64,000 nucleotides of DNA from Liolophura sinensis (taxonomy: Eukaryota > Mollusca > Polyplacophora > Chitonida > Chitonidae): NCBI RefSeq assembly GCF_032854445.1, contig NC_088306.1, forward strand, positions 8,954,193 through 9,018,192. Reading direction: 5' to 3'. Position numbers and translations under genes: made by a program. Every line of letters starts with the position of its first letter. The stretch's first letter is position 1. The notes below the pieces were generated by a model, which was not told the origin of the DNA, did no database searches, and saw only the letters and a list, made by a program, of their open reading frames with translations. Shown here piece after piece: positions 44,574 through 55,639 of the stretch.

Positions 44574-45490
44574 CATCAGTTTAACTCACATAGGTCTTTA
44601 TTTTAACTGTTGATGTGAACGCTCAAAATACTTGCAATTTTTTAGACGTCACTGATTAATTACGTCTCATAATGCTGTGTAGTGATCACACTTATTTAAG
44701 AGTAACAAAAACAATCACCATAAAAAACCGAACATTACGCTATCCCGACGAGGTACATAATACTTTTAGCGTAATGCTATACAGGGGTTCTTGGTATTAT
44801 TGTATAGAATCGTATCCTGTTGCAGTACCGAATGTTATTCTATCATAGCTACCTTCTTGGAGGTAGACGAGTCAGGCACTGTTTGTCAATAAATTCCATT
44901 ATTTTAATGTCAGTTTCACGGGTGCATTTAGTGCCTTCCTTCATGAAACAACCGTTAAGTCTATTAGACTCACATCCAATGATGATTGCCATATCAATCT
45001 TCCACAAAACTTTCTACAAATCTAAAGATTTATGATATCGTCTCTGACTTCTCTGACGGTTGATTTGTCCCGTTTGAGATTTGCCCTGAGGGACTTTTGC
45101 TGCCATAATTTGATGTCACTTACTAATTACGTCATGTCAAGCGTGAATCTCGGCCGTGACGTGGAGGGTCATGCCATGCGAAGTGAGCCGTCATTCGTTG
45201 GAAATTTTGACTGGCTAAGAGGATTTGTTCTTGGCAGTAATTAACGTTGTCGAAGTCATTCCGAAAGCTCAGAGAAGACAAATTTAGATAATCATTAGAA
45301 AGACTTTGTGTTTACTTGATGGATTTGTTAGTCCTTGGTTTTCTACAAAAGGGACGGGAAGATGGATTATGTCGCAGAATAGCCTACAGCTGAGTGGGCT
45401 GTCATGATCAAGGCTGTCCCTCTCTAAACCCCGCCCTATCCCCCGGCTCAGCCTTTCAGGGCAGCGTCCGGCCTGGTATAAGTGTCATCA

Positions 45491-47100
45491 CTTATAAACC
45501 CGACAATGCTGAATTAATGCCGTCTTGGCGTGACTGAACCCTTCAGGTCAAAACCTGAGTTTTTAGGATCACCACAACGATTTGGGGCCTTTGAGGCCAA
45601 CTTCTTTACCAAGGGGAATTAATTCAGTTTCATTGCTTCTTCATGGTCACATTGCTTTTATTGCACTACACACTGAGCGACAGGTTGTTTAGGGCGTCAG
45701 TCATTTAGCTAGGATATTCGGGCTTCCATCGAGTCATACCGTGGACTTTCAACTTGGCCATCTCGCAACTTACCTACTTCGACAGGATCAATCTTTTTGT
45801 CTACGGCATGACGTTCCCGCTGTGGCATCATTATTAAGCTTGGTACAAGGGAAGCCATGTGGTCAAACTGATGTTGAAATCAGTGATTGACGCAAGCAAA
45901 TGAAGTGTTTGTTTTTTGGGGTTTTTTGTTTTGTTGTTTTGTTTTTTTTGTTGTTGTTTTTTGTTTGTTTTATTATTTTGTCCGTTCAGTGTTCGTATCT
46001 TTGAAAAAGATTTGCAGAACTTACCTTCCAGTCTAATGCAATTGTTTCCACTCCAACACTTAATGCGAAATAAATACGGGGTCTTATTTTGGAAAGGTTT
46101 TTATATAACAATGGCTTGTGGAACGTTGTTAAGTGATATGTTACCGACTGGCACAGACACATCGACTAGGATTCTCGGACCAGTCGCAATTGATACAAAT
46201 TCTTGTCCAACTGAAATGCAACTTGACAGTTGCGACGCTCTTTGACGGCTTTAATCTTCGACGTCGACTTATAGAATTGACTTTCACGTAACACAGGAAG
46301 CGGCGCGTCAAGTCGGCTTTTGAGGATGTCGGCAGAACCTTTTCATCGCACAAGACAGCGCTGTAATGGCTTCTGGCTTGATGCGGGCTGTACATGGCGT
46401 TAACTCGCAGCCGCCAGACTCACTTGCAATCGTTATTTCTCCGTAGATTTGAAAATCAGCAATGACATTACAGGGTTATATAGACTCAGCTTCATTTGTT
46501 CCTTTATGATGTTCCTGAACGTTTCATCTTGAGAACCTCGTCATTCTGATGAGAGTCTTTGATGTTGGCCCAGGAGGTCTTAAACTCGGCGTTTGCTCAG
46601 TGGTACAATCTATTCACGGTGACATATCAACAGTTCAAGGCCCACGTACTTTCATAACGCGCAATCCAGTTGTACATAACTACGTAACTACGTAATATGT
46701 ACTGGTCGCCATGGTAGTAACGTGAACTGCATGGAGTACATTTCCCGCCTTCGAACCAAAGCAGCATATTGTTCATTTCCTGCTTTTGTGATGATGATTA
46801 AACTGCATGGTAACGTAGGACTTCATACAAGAAAACAGTGGACAATTGGGCATTTTCGGTAACCCGATCAGATGTATCTAACTGTAACAGTTGTGTCTTG
46901 AGTTCTGTCGACTGTCTGACAAGCAATATTACAGCGCCAAGGACGGTATTCCAAATGCACATTCTTTGTTTTTATTCCATTTTATATTATTTTAAAAAAA
47001 TAAAATAAATAGTTTGTTTGGGACTACCAACGTCCATAGAGTATTTGTCGATATGAATTACTTTACCAGTGGTCTTTTTTAACAGAAATAGTTATCGGTA
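45491..47100. other. Intergenic stretch with a T/G low-complexity tract
   Basis: 45905-45980 is a (GTTTT)n-like tract. ORFs at 45916-46245 and 46141-46395 show no domain and are not called. Confidence 0.4.

Positions 47101-47102
<2 letters not shown>

Positions 47103-47168
<66 letters not shown>
47103..47168. repeat. (GT)n microsatellite, about 33 units
   Basis: An almost pure GT tract followed by a G-rich run at 47183-47199. It creates the Val-Cys and His-Thr repeat ORFs on the two strands, which are artefacts. Confidence 0.97.
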
Positions 47169-47175
<7 letters not shown>

Positions 47176-47199
47176 TGATTGTGGGGGAGGGGGGGGGGG

Positions 47200-48519
47200 T
47201 GAGGTAGGCATAATAAAGTGTGAAATTTATTCCAGAAAGGAATTCAATCAGGAAGCTGCGGTTGTCGAAGTTTTTGGACATGTAGCCAAAAAACATTTTT
47301 AAATTTTTTCTATATAACAGATTTGTCTTCGTTTGAGAACCAATACTAAGGAGTCTTGTCGGCCCAGTGTTGGGGCAGACAAGTGGGGTTTTTACGGTGT
47401 TAAGCAGAATGTTTTCTCGCCGTTCGCTTCTTGACGTGATTGTTTTTTGTGACAACACAAATTTCCTGTTTTATGGTGATGCACCCTTGGATACATCTGA
47501 CAGGAAACGACAATACTGAAGTGATGTTACAAGACAAGAAAACAAGCAACTCATCACTGTTTCATGTATAAATTAGCCTTCAAAATGTTGTTCTTTTTTT
47601 TTTCCAAAACGTGCGCCGCTCCTCTCGTAAACAGCCAACTGCAATGACATAGCTGCTCCGAAATGCCATCATAAAGTAGCCCTTTTCGCCATGTAACGAT
47701 CTAAGCCGGATTTCCGGGTTGCCATTTGGCCGCCATTTTGGATCAATACGTGATGTTGTATAGGCACTTGGCCTCTTGACTTGAGGGGCTGACAACAAAA
47801 GTGGACAACATTAACGATGTCTGCTTTCCTAGGGTAACTCACAAATCTTTACAAATGATTGTACAAATGTCCGCGAGAGGCATTTAATCTCCATCAGAAA
47901 AGACGAGGACAGTTGTTAGGAGTCTCGTGCTAGCCCACATCGCTCGTTACAGCGATTGATCACTTCCCCCTAAATAAGCAATTACGGACAATTCCTCTGG
48001 CATACCGGTCGTCCACCACTCATAATTGTGGTGATCAATCTTTTCTAATTGAGTTCATCTCTTTTGCTTTGTTTTTGTTCCAACAGTTTTATCCCAACGT
48101 GACAAGTATATTGACATAAGTCTTGTTTTTATCAAGGAGAAAAGGCTTGTAAATACGAAACAAATCACGTGTACATCGATGGCAACGTCAACTTTGAATT
48201 CTCAAATGAACACCAAACACACATGTATCTTTGCACTTCCACATTTAACATTCAAAATGATTTGGGATCTTGCCGGTGCGATATTCCAACCAGGCGAAAT
48301 AACCAGTTTAGTTTCGCCTGATTAAATGGGCGTGGATTGTTGTCTAGTCTAGAATCAGTTCATTCCATAAGTGTAATGTTTTCAGTATTATTATAGCATG
48401 CAGTCATATTTATTACCTTGTTACTCCAGGCATCTGCCAGGCATGGCTTATTTCTTTATTCTTATTCTTTATTCATTATTAAACTAGTAGTTTGGTTACG
48501 TCTGTATCATTTGACAGGC
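47200..48519. other. Intergenic stretch, no gene recognised
   Basis: No supported feature. Confidence 0.4.
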
Positions 48520-48570
48520 TGATGACGATGTAACTGTCCCTGTTGTCTTCAACTTATCCTGTTCCAATGA

Positions 48571-48640
48571 GTGAGTGAGTGAGTGAGTGCATGGAGTTTA
48601 ACATCGTACTTAACAATTTTTCAGTCATATGGCGACGAGG
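48571..48640 (-). mobile_element. SINE family 2, 3' fragment (first of a duplicated pair)
   Basis: (GTGA)n then GGAGTTTAACATCGTACTTA and ACAATTTTTCAGTCATATGG, equivalent to the 3' end of the 20035-20345 element. The duplicate is at 48863-48930. Confidence 0.75.
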
Positions 48641-48668
48641 TCAAAGGTATAATGGTTAAAAGTTAAGG

Positions 48669-48812
48669 GAGGCCAGCATTAATGTGGGAGGAAACCGAGC
48701 AGAGCCTGGGGGAAACCCACAACCATTCGAAGGTTGTTGGCGCACGACTGGAGAGGAAGCCAGTATAAGCTGGACTTGAACTCACAGCGGCCGCATTGGT
48801 GAGTTGCTCCTG
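48669..48812 (-). mobile_element. SINE family 1, internal fragment
   Basis: Minus-strand body from the CAATGCGGCCGCTGTGAG region to TTTCCTCCCACATTAATG; no tail and no complete head. Confidence 0.85.
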
Positions 48813-48862
48813 ATGACGATGTAACTGTCCCTGTTGTCTTCAACTTATCCTGTTCCAATGAG

Positions 48863-48930
48863 TGAGTGAGTGAGTGAGTGTTTGGAGTTTAACATCGTAC
48901 TTAACAATTTTTCAGTCATATGGCGACGAC
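48863..48930 (-). mobile_element. SINE family 2, 3' fragment (second of a duplicated pair)
   Basis: Almost identical to 48571-48640. Confidence 0.75.
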
Positions 48931-49098
48931 TGTTCCAATGAGGTCAGAGGTATAATGGTTAAAAGTTAAGGATGGAGTTCAGAATTTTCGGTCAGAAAAT
49001 GAGCGAAGACTTTGATGTTGTGACTGGATATGGTGTCGGTGGGCAGCTTTTTCGGCCTAACGTCTCAGTGAGCAGCATAATAAACAAGGTGGTAATAC

Positions 49099-49295
49099 GT
49101 ATTTATTTGAATGTTCAAGAATATTTTACTTACGATGGCGGCCAGCATTAATGTGGGAGGAAACCGAGCAGAGCCTGGGGGAAACCCACAACCATTCGAA
49201 GGTTGTTGGCGTACGACTGGAGAGGAAGCCAGCGGCCGCATTGGTGAGTTGCTCCTGGGTCATTGCGCCGTGCTGGCGCTGCAAGGCCCCCATTG
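49099..49295 (-). mobile_element. SINE family 1, with internal deletion
   Basis: Minus strand: head GGGGGCCTTGCAGCGCCAGC near 49295, body, and CAAATAAATAC tail at 49099. About 30 bases around the B box are missing relative to 48669-48812. Confidence 0.88.
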
Positions 49296-49299
49296 AGGT

Positions 49300-52200
49300 A
49301 ATAGCACCATCTCATACCCATAAGACAGCATTGTTATCTGCATTGCCCTTCACAAAACTTTACTCGTAAATTATGACTGGCTGTTGTCTGCAGACCTGAA
49401 TAATATTATTTCCAGAGATAATCATCAGACAACTGATTTATGAAGTTTTGCATTTCGTACAGCATAATGCCATGATGACACAAATCAAAGGGAGCTTATT
49501 ACATATAACGTCAGTTTATACAATTTCTCACTCGATAAAATGAACGTCTCGTCTATGGCACGCATACATGTAATTGTTGAGTTCCCCTATACAAATCATC
49601 ACTATCCGGATCCGATTATGTAAGATAGAATATATACAAGTGTGCCAGACAGCACGCCTTCTGATATTTGTCTGATTGCTGTTGAAAGGATATAAAAGCT
49701 CATCCATGAACGTCCTAGGAGTACATCGGAATACCTATGCAATGTTGATATATTGTTTCCTCGAATTTCACATCAGTGTTATTAATGAGATTTTCAAACA
49801 GCTCAATGAACATCGAAACACGCCATGAATGGTAACCTGTGTATGGTCAAACATGTTGAAGTCCTTTTCGCGCCCCAAGACAAAAGCTGAGAATTTTTGT
49901 TTACACCGTCTGCTTGTAAAGGAATAATAACCAAGTAACTCTGACGACCTTTTACTTAAAGTTAGACTTCTCAAAAGTCCTCACGAGCCTTGTCGACGAC
50001 TTAATGTCGCCAAAGCCGCGCGTGCACTGAAAACGGTAACCATGGACGGGTTCATCTGCCGGATTCGAATTAAGAACAAGCCTAAAACATTACAACAACA
50101 CATGATTAACCGATCTTTTAATTTTATTTCTGAGAGATATCACATGTTATCAGAAATATACAAAAATATCACATTGCGAAATTGAATTTCGCTCATTAAC
50201 ATTCACATTTTTTTTTACAAAAGATCATCGAGAATAATTTTGAAAACATACTTTTTTCCACAAGCACGATTTCACATCAATATTTACGTATGATGACAAA
50301 ATGGAGAAAACTGATTTATGACTCATTTATGTACAATCATAAAGCGACAATTTATTTTTTTACAAAAAAAAGAAGATTTAAAAACAATGTTACGCTGCAC
50401 GTCACGTGAACCAAAATGCAATGAAGCCTAATCTTTTAGTCAACATTTTGCAAATGTTTGGGGAGTTCAGATAATCGATATGCCGATCTCCAGTTAGCAA
50501 CAGAGAAATACATTCTGTAGAATCTGTGCCGGTTTGCGTCTGGGGCAAATATACAGCCAAAAATTTTGCCTAAAATTTCCATTCGAGTTTATACAAGTCC
50601 TGACACAAACGTCATACATGAAGTATTGTGACGGTATCAGCTGTTCATGTTTTTGTATATATTTTGGTATGTACTAGGAAACATTACTCAGCTAGTCAGT
50701 TTAGCCAACAGGTCTACACAAATAAACCTTTAAACCTATTGATTTTGTGAACAATGATATTCAAAATAACTAACTGCCCTAATTTCTGCCCTTACAAATT
50801 TGTTTTGCTTCTCTCATAAATCAGAAGTTCAGTCATTTTATATAATAAGATAGCGTTTCCTCCACCAGGCATATCTATACTGAATAATAAAATAACAGGA
50901 TTTCTAGTTATTAAATAAAATATAGATAAATGAAAAAAAGACAGGACTATGCGATTTACAGAGAAGGAGGGTGGAGCCGGGGGGGGGGGGGATCGGGGGT
51001 TGATGCTTTATCATTATAACCGGGGGGGGGGAGGGGAGAGTTGACCAGAGATACTTTTATAATTGTACTTAGTAAACAAAGCAAGCAGGATAATACATCA
51101 ACTATGTTTTCACCGAGTTCTATAATTTCTATTAGTAGGATTTCTTCTTAAATTACCGGTGCGACACTCATTTAAAACTCAAAATCTAGAGGCGGATAAA
51201 TGAAATTCAACGCAAATAAATAATTTCACAAAATTAAATGGATTTAAAAATAGTATAGGATTCGAGTAAATTTACAAAATTCCCCTTAATTTGCACGCCG
51301 CATAGGCGGATTTATACATTATTGGCATAAGAAGTAGGTACAAAAAAGGAGGTCATAAAAAGCAAAATGCACACAATACAACTCTAGAAGAAAACAAAGC
51401 ATAAATATGTATAAGGGACGGGGTAGCATCAAGCACTTCTAACTTTTAAAACTCTCAATGAATATGTGTGAAAACTGCCTGTTTACTAAAATGGAGTGGC
51501 CAGTTGAACACAATTAAGCAAATACAACGCCTACAACCGTATACTTCATGTTATTAATATGAGAAAAAAAGTCAGTATAAGGTTGACAGCAATTCTGGTT
51601 TCTACAATCGGTCACAAATTATGTGAACATATCCAAGCTTGATGCCAACAGTATCGTAAACTTCATTTCTTACCATACACTAATCAAGCTCGCAAAAAGG
51701 TTATATATCAATGCCAGGCTCATTATTGGCAAATACCAAGCACTGCCTTATTACCATCAATGTCATTACTTCAGTAACACTTACATTTTCCTTTCAAATC
51801 GGCGATGTTTCTTCTTTACTTCTTTTTTACAACCAATGAAAATCTGCGTTTTCTCCTCCCTCGACTTTTCCTTTAATGTCTTCATCAGTACCAACATTTC
51901 TCTTCACCAATTGCATCATTTCTCTTGAACAGCAGCATTGCTCTTCGTTAATAGCAACATTTGTCTTTCATTTATTTACCATTTTGTTCAATATACTTAA
52001 ACGACCAAATATAAAAACATTTCCACTTTTTTACGGGAGGAGAAGGAAGCCTATTATAATTTGAAGCGCCTTTTCAATTTTTCTTGAACATGAAGGTGTT
52101 ATAGAGACACTGGGGTCCTGTATATGTCGATAACATTTGTGAACACAGTGTTACATGGTCGCTTACAGACATCATATTTACAAGTCTTTTTTTACTAATA

Positions 52201-53219
52201 ACAATTTATACAACATTTTTGACGAGCCCCAGTGAAACATAAAAACTCTGGTCAAAAACATTATGATATCCGGTACCATGATGATAACAAAAACAATTTT
52301 TGGCCTTGAAAGACAACCTGACCAAGAGCAAACGCAAAATGCAGAAGGCCCACCCGGCCTTCCATTCTTGATACACTTATCGTGGCCGCCAGTCAAAGGC
52401 TGACATGTGTTGGTATGTAGAGTTTCGTCGCATTAATTCTTCCTCATAGAATACAAAATTTGTACAAATGGTTCAAATTCAAACATGAGCTTTCTACTAC
52501 CAGGCTTACAAACTGTTCTTTTTCTAACACGCACCACAAACACACGCATGCACACACTGCTAAGAAATGTACGAGTGCGTAAAATTGAATAAACTATTAC
52601 AAGAACCACTCCATAAGCATTAGCTTACACGACATAATGATGATCAATCCATGTTGAAGCACCATTGAACAATGAAATATAGCTTCAGATCGTAATACAG
52701 GGGCGAACATTTTATTCAGCATGAAAACGTCCTGGGAGTGCCTCGGATGCAGAAAGCGTTCCCAGAGAACGGTGACGTTACTGGTGATTGCCATGGTAAC
52801 CATGTGTCAGATCACGTTCTGGTGAGGGATTAAAATGTAAGGATGAATCTGTAGACCGAGTGATCTCGAGAGAATGTTCAAGATGGCGGAGAAATATGAT
52901 CCTGTCAACATAGCAACGCCTCACATCTCAGAGGATTGCACGAGAACGATGGTAACTTACATGATCACAAGAAGACTACAATGATCTAGAAGCGATGACG
53001 AAATGGTAAGAAGAGTGGATCAAATTCACAACATCTGTAAATGTGAAATAGAAGAACTGATACATGTCGTCGACGTAAATTGAGCTCTGAAATTTTGAGG
53101 AAATTATGCTGCATTTGTTTGTGATTATTTGTCTGCGGTGTTGACATTAGTGCCATGAGTGTTGATGTTGTTGTTGTTGTTGTGTTTTTGTTTTGCTATT
53201 ATAATCAGTCTCGTTTTCC
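49300..53219. other. A+T-rich stretch without recognised gene; includes 3' flank of TNF-like gene 2
   Basis: No exon recognised. G runs at about 50978-50990 and 51021-51040 stand out. TTTATT at 52712-52717 (AATAAA on the minus strand), about 500 bases past the gene 2 stop, is a possible polyadenylation signal. A (GTT)n-like tract lies at 53166-53182. Confidence 0.4.
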
Positions 53220-53644
53220 TCAGACGCGGAACAAGCCAAAGTAATTCAGTTTTGGGTCCTTGGAGAGAATGGAAAGATTTGAGACTTTGACATATATTTC
53301 GTCGTTGCCCCTTAGTTGGAAGACAGCCCCGAGATAACTCGAATACTCCCCAAAAGATTTGCTCTCCGTACAGCATTTTGTGATGGAATTCTGGGTGAGC
53401 ATCTCCTCGCCACCCCGGGGGTAGATCATATTATAACGGTACAGGTAGTGGGATAGGGTCTTAGAACGAGAGCGACGCCTGGCACGGTCGTCGTCAAAAC
53501 GCTCCAGGAATGACACTTGGCTGTAGACGTAATACATGCCGTCTGTAGGCACGACCAGGCGTCCGTAGCGGTACACCATGTCCCGTGTCCGGAACGCCAG
53601 TCCGACGTCGTCAGTCCAGTTCGACAAGGCGAACTGACGCCCAA
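53220..53644 (-). CDS. TNF-like gene 2, terminal exon (425 bp)
   Basis: Acceptor CTACAATTTTCAG on the minus strand, then two bases that complete a Val codon, 140 codons and a stop. The open frame continues upstream of the acceptor into intron, so the apparent ATG at 53681 is not the start. Confidence 0.93.
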
Positions 53645-54836
53645 CTGAAAATTGTAGAGAAAAACGTATATCAAAGATCAAGTAAAGAAAAGATTATGTT
53701 TATTTGATTGGTGTTTTTCGCCATACTCAAGAATACTTCGCTTACGACGGCGGCCAACATTAATGTGGAAGGAAACCGGGCAGAGCCCAGAGAAAACCAA
53801 CGACCATCCGCAAGTTGCTTGCAGACCTTCCCACGCGCGGCCAGAGGATGTCAACATGAGCTGGACATGAACTCATAGCGACCGCACTGGTGAGAGGCTC
53901 CTGTGGCACTGCGCCGCGCTAGCGTGCTGACTTTCTGCCACACAGGCCCCAATACGACAAACGGAAATCTTTGTGTGTTCTGCAACGAGGAAAATAGTAG
54001 GCCTACTTGGTATTTTACACTGACCCGCAAAAGGTGTTAAATTCGATGATATTTTCCTGTGCTGGGTATATACCTCGTGGTGGTAATTTTCTTCCTAGAG
54101 CCTTTTCGTGCGGACGTTTCCTAATTATGTTTTAGTGTGGTACCTTCAAGTTACATGTACAAATACACGGAACGGTGATACCTAACTGATGGAATATGGC
54201 ATTTAGGGCTCATAATTTCTTTTGTGTGTACACATATAAAATCTGGGTGATTGTTCTTTGTCTTTTGACAGCAAGAGTGCAAAACAAAATTCACACGTAC
54301 GTCGTGTATAGCTAAGTGTTTGATTCCAAAATGAAATGACTGAGTGTTAATACGTTTCACAAGAGCAAATCTAATACACCTGTATTTAATACAACGTTTC
54401 ATAGGAGCACATCTAATACACCTGTATTTAATACAACGTTTCACAGGTGCAAATCTAATACACCTGCATTTAATACAACGTTTTACAGAAGCACATCTAA
54501 TACACCTGTATTTAATACAACGTTTCACAGGTGCACATCTCATACACCTGTATTTAGTACAACGTTTTACAGGAGCACATCTTATACACCTGTATTTAAT
54601 ACAACCATGAACAAGATTCTCGTTATCAACGTGGTTCTCATTTCTCCTCACATCTCACTACGGAGCCTTTCAAATTTTTCATTGACAGCTATATGGACAA
54701 TTTCATCTTCAGCAGTTATGGGGAATTTAATAGAACTTACCTCCTTCAATGAGTCGGTGTCTGGGGCCCATAAGGTGCGCCGATGTCGTTATACTGGTCT
54801 TACTCTCAACATAATCGCGATGGATATTAATTTTAC
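53220..54836 (-). CDS. TNF superfamily ligand (TNF-like gene 2), last two exons; 5' part not found
   Basis: Exons 54836-54741 and 53644-53220 on the minus strand, spliced GT/AG with matching phases (31 codons, one split codon, 140 codons and stop). They encode the whole TNF homology domain: TTSAHLMG (first strand), LSNW, GRLVVPTDGMYYVYSQVSF, SSYLGAVFQL, GNDEIYVKVSN and the C-terminal NYFGLFRV. These match the family pattern very closely. A basic RARRRSRSK insert lies in the loop after YSQVSF. A CC pair follows in KCCTES; a single canonical disulphide is less clear than in gene 1. The protein is expected to be a trimeric receptor ligand. The exon with membrane span and start codon was not found up to 64 kb; it may be small, unrecognised or outside the window. 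Confidence 0.92.
53698..53951 (-). mobile_element. tRNA-derived SINE family 1, near full length, in TNF-like gene 2 intron
   Basis: Minus strand from TTGGGGCCTGTGTGGCAGAA to a CAATCAAATAAAC tail, in the same direction as the gene and 54 bases from the exon. Confidence 0.92.
54340..54606. repeat. 42-bp minisatellite, about 6 copies, in TNF-like gene 2 intron
   Basis: Units AATACACCTGTATTTAATAC plus AACGTTTCACAGGAGCACATCT. Frames are open on both strands (166 codons on -, 88 on +) because 42 is a multiple of three. It lies between the two recognised exons, so it is intronic. Confidence 0.93.
54741..54836 (-). CDS. TNF-like gene 2, penultimate exon (96 bp)
   Basis: On the minus strand: acceptor TTGTATTTTCAG, then GT, 31 codons, one spare G, donor GGAG|GTAAGT. 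Only one frame is open, and it reads SITTSAHLMGPRHRLIEG, the expected start of the TNF domain. Its phases equal those of exon 3 in TNF-like gene 1. The 77-codon plus-strand ORF over it is a shadow. Confidence 0.85.
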
Positions 54837-55363
54837 CTGAAAATACAAGACAAATCATCAGACAAATATTCTATTGTCCTGCCTTGTCGGGAAACAGTAA
54901 TGAGTATTTACAATCACAAAAAACAGGGGAAACTACCGTAACATGAATAACCCACAAACTCTGTCTATAATCCCGGCCGTCTACTGCATCTTAATCAGGA
55001 AAAATCACCCTTCTACTTCTATGCATCGAATACTAAATTATTCATGTAACTGAAAATGACAACGGGAGACAGCCACCATATTCCAGACACTGATTCAGCA
55101 TCCAAACATATACATTTTCGTTTTCATTCCATTGACGTACCCAACTGTGAAAAATATGTTACTTACGTAATGGCGGCAACCTCAATGGACAGAGGAATCA
55201 TGATCTGATTTCTTTACTGATCCGTTTGATAGTACATAGAAGTCAGCAACATTCTACATGATAATCTTTCGCTATTATTGCACCCATGACAATTCCTTAA
55301 TTTGTGTAATCCAATTTGTCTTAATCCAATGTAAATATTTTCTTACTCTTCTTACTTAACTCA

Positions 55364-55638
55364 TGGGGCCTCCGTGGCTCAGTCGGTTAGCGCGCTAGCG
55401 CAGCGTAATGACCCAGGAGCCTCTCGCCAATGTGGTCGCTGTGAGTTCAAGTCCAGCTCATGCTGGCTTCCTCTCCGGCCGTAAGTGGGAAGGTCTGGCA
55501 GCAACCTGCGGATGGTCGTGGGTTTCCCCTGGGCTGTGCCCGGTTTCCACCCACCATAATGCTGGCCGCCGTCGTATAAGTGAAATATTCTTGAGTACGG
55601 CGTAAAACACCAATCAAATAAATAAATAAATAAATAAT
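55364..55638 (+). mobile_element. tRNA-derived SINE family 1, full length
   Basis: GGGGCCTCCGTGGCTCAGTC head, A-box GGTTAGCGCGCTAGCG, B-box-like GAGTTCAAGTCC, complete body and (AAAT)n tail. It lies upstream of the recognised TNF-like gene 2 exons, opposite to the gene. Confidence 0.96.
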
Positions 55639-55639
55639 T

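Larger units (their letters stand above)
43143..45490. repeat. Diverged segmental repeat, copy 2
   Basis: Counterpart of 39840-41745, longer by about 400 bases, partly because a SINE fragment lies at 44437-44573. The two copies have the same orientation and are separated by about 1.4 kb. Confidence 0.85.
48520..49295. repeat. Local duplication of a mosaic SINE segment
   Basis: A block starting TGATGACGATGTAACTGTCC at 48520 recurs at 48811 (offset 291) and a SINE-derived block starting GGCCAGCATTAATGTGGG at 48671 recurs at 49140 (offset 469). Layout is A-S-A'-spacer-S'. Copies are nearly identical, so the event is recent. Confidence 0.9.

Noticed and set aside
47063-47458. 131-codon ORF with poly(His-Thr)
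   Set aside because: Created by the (GT)n microsatellite.
53426-53674. 82-codon ORF overlapping the TNF-like gene 2 exon
   Set aside because: Out-of-frame shadow of the real exon.
53646-53681. N-terminal extension of the terminal TNF-like gene 2 exon to the first in-frame ATG
   Set aside because: A strong acceptor at 53645-53646 and the phase match with the upstream exon show that this stretch is intron.
54151-54651. 166-codon Cys-Ile-Lys repeat ORF
   Set aside because: 42-bp minisatellite inside an intron; frame is open on both strands.
55163-55205. Candidate small upstream exon of TNF-like gene 2 (minus strand, donor GTAAGT)
   Set aside because: The splice sites look good, but the only frame with the required phase contains a stop.
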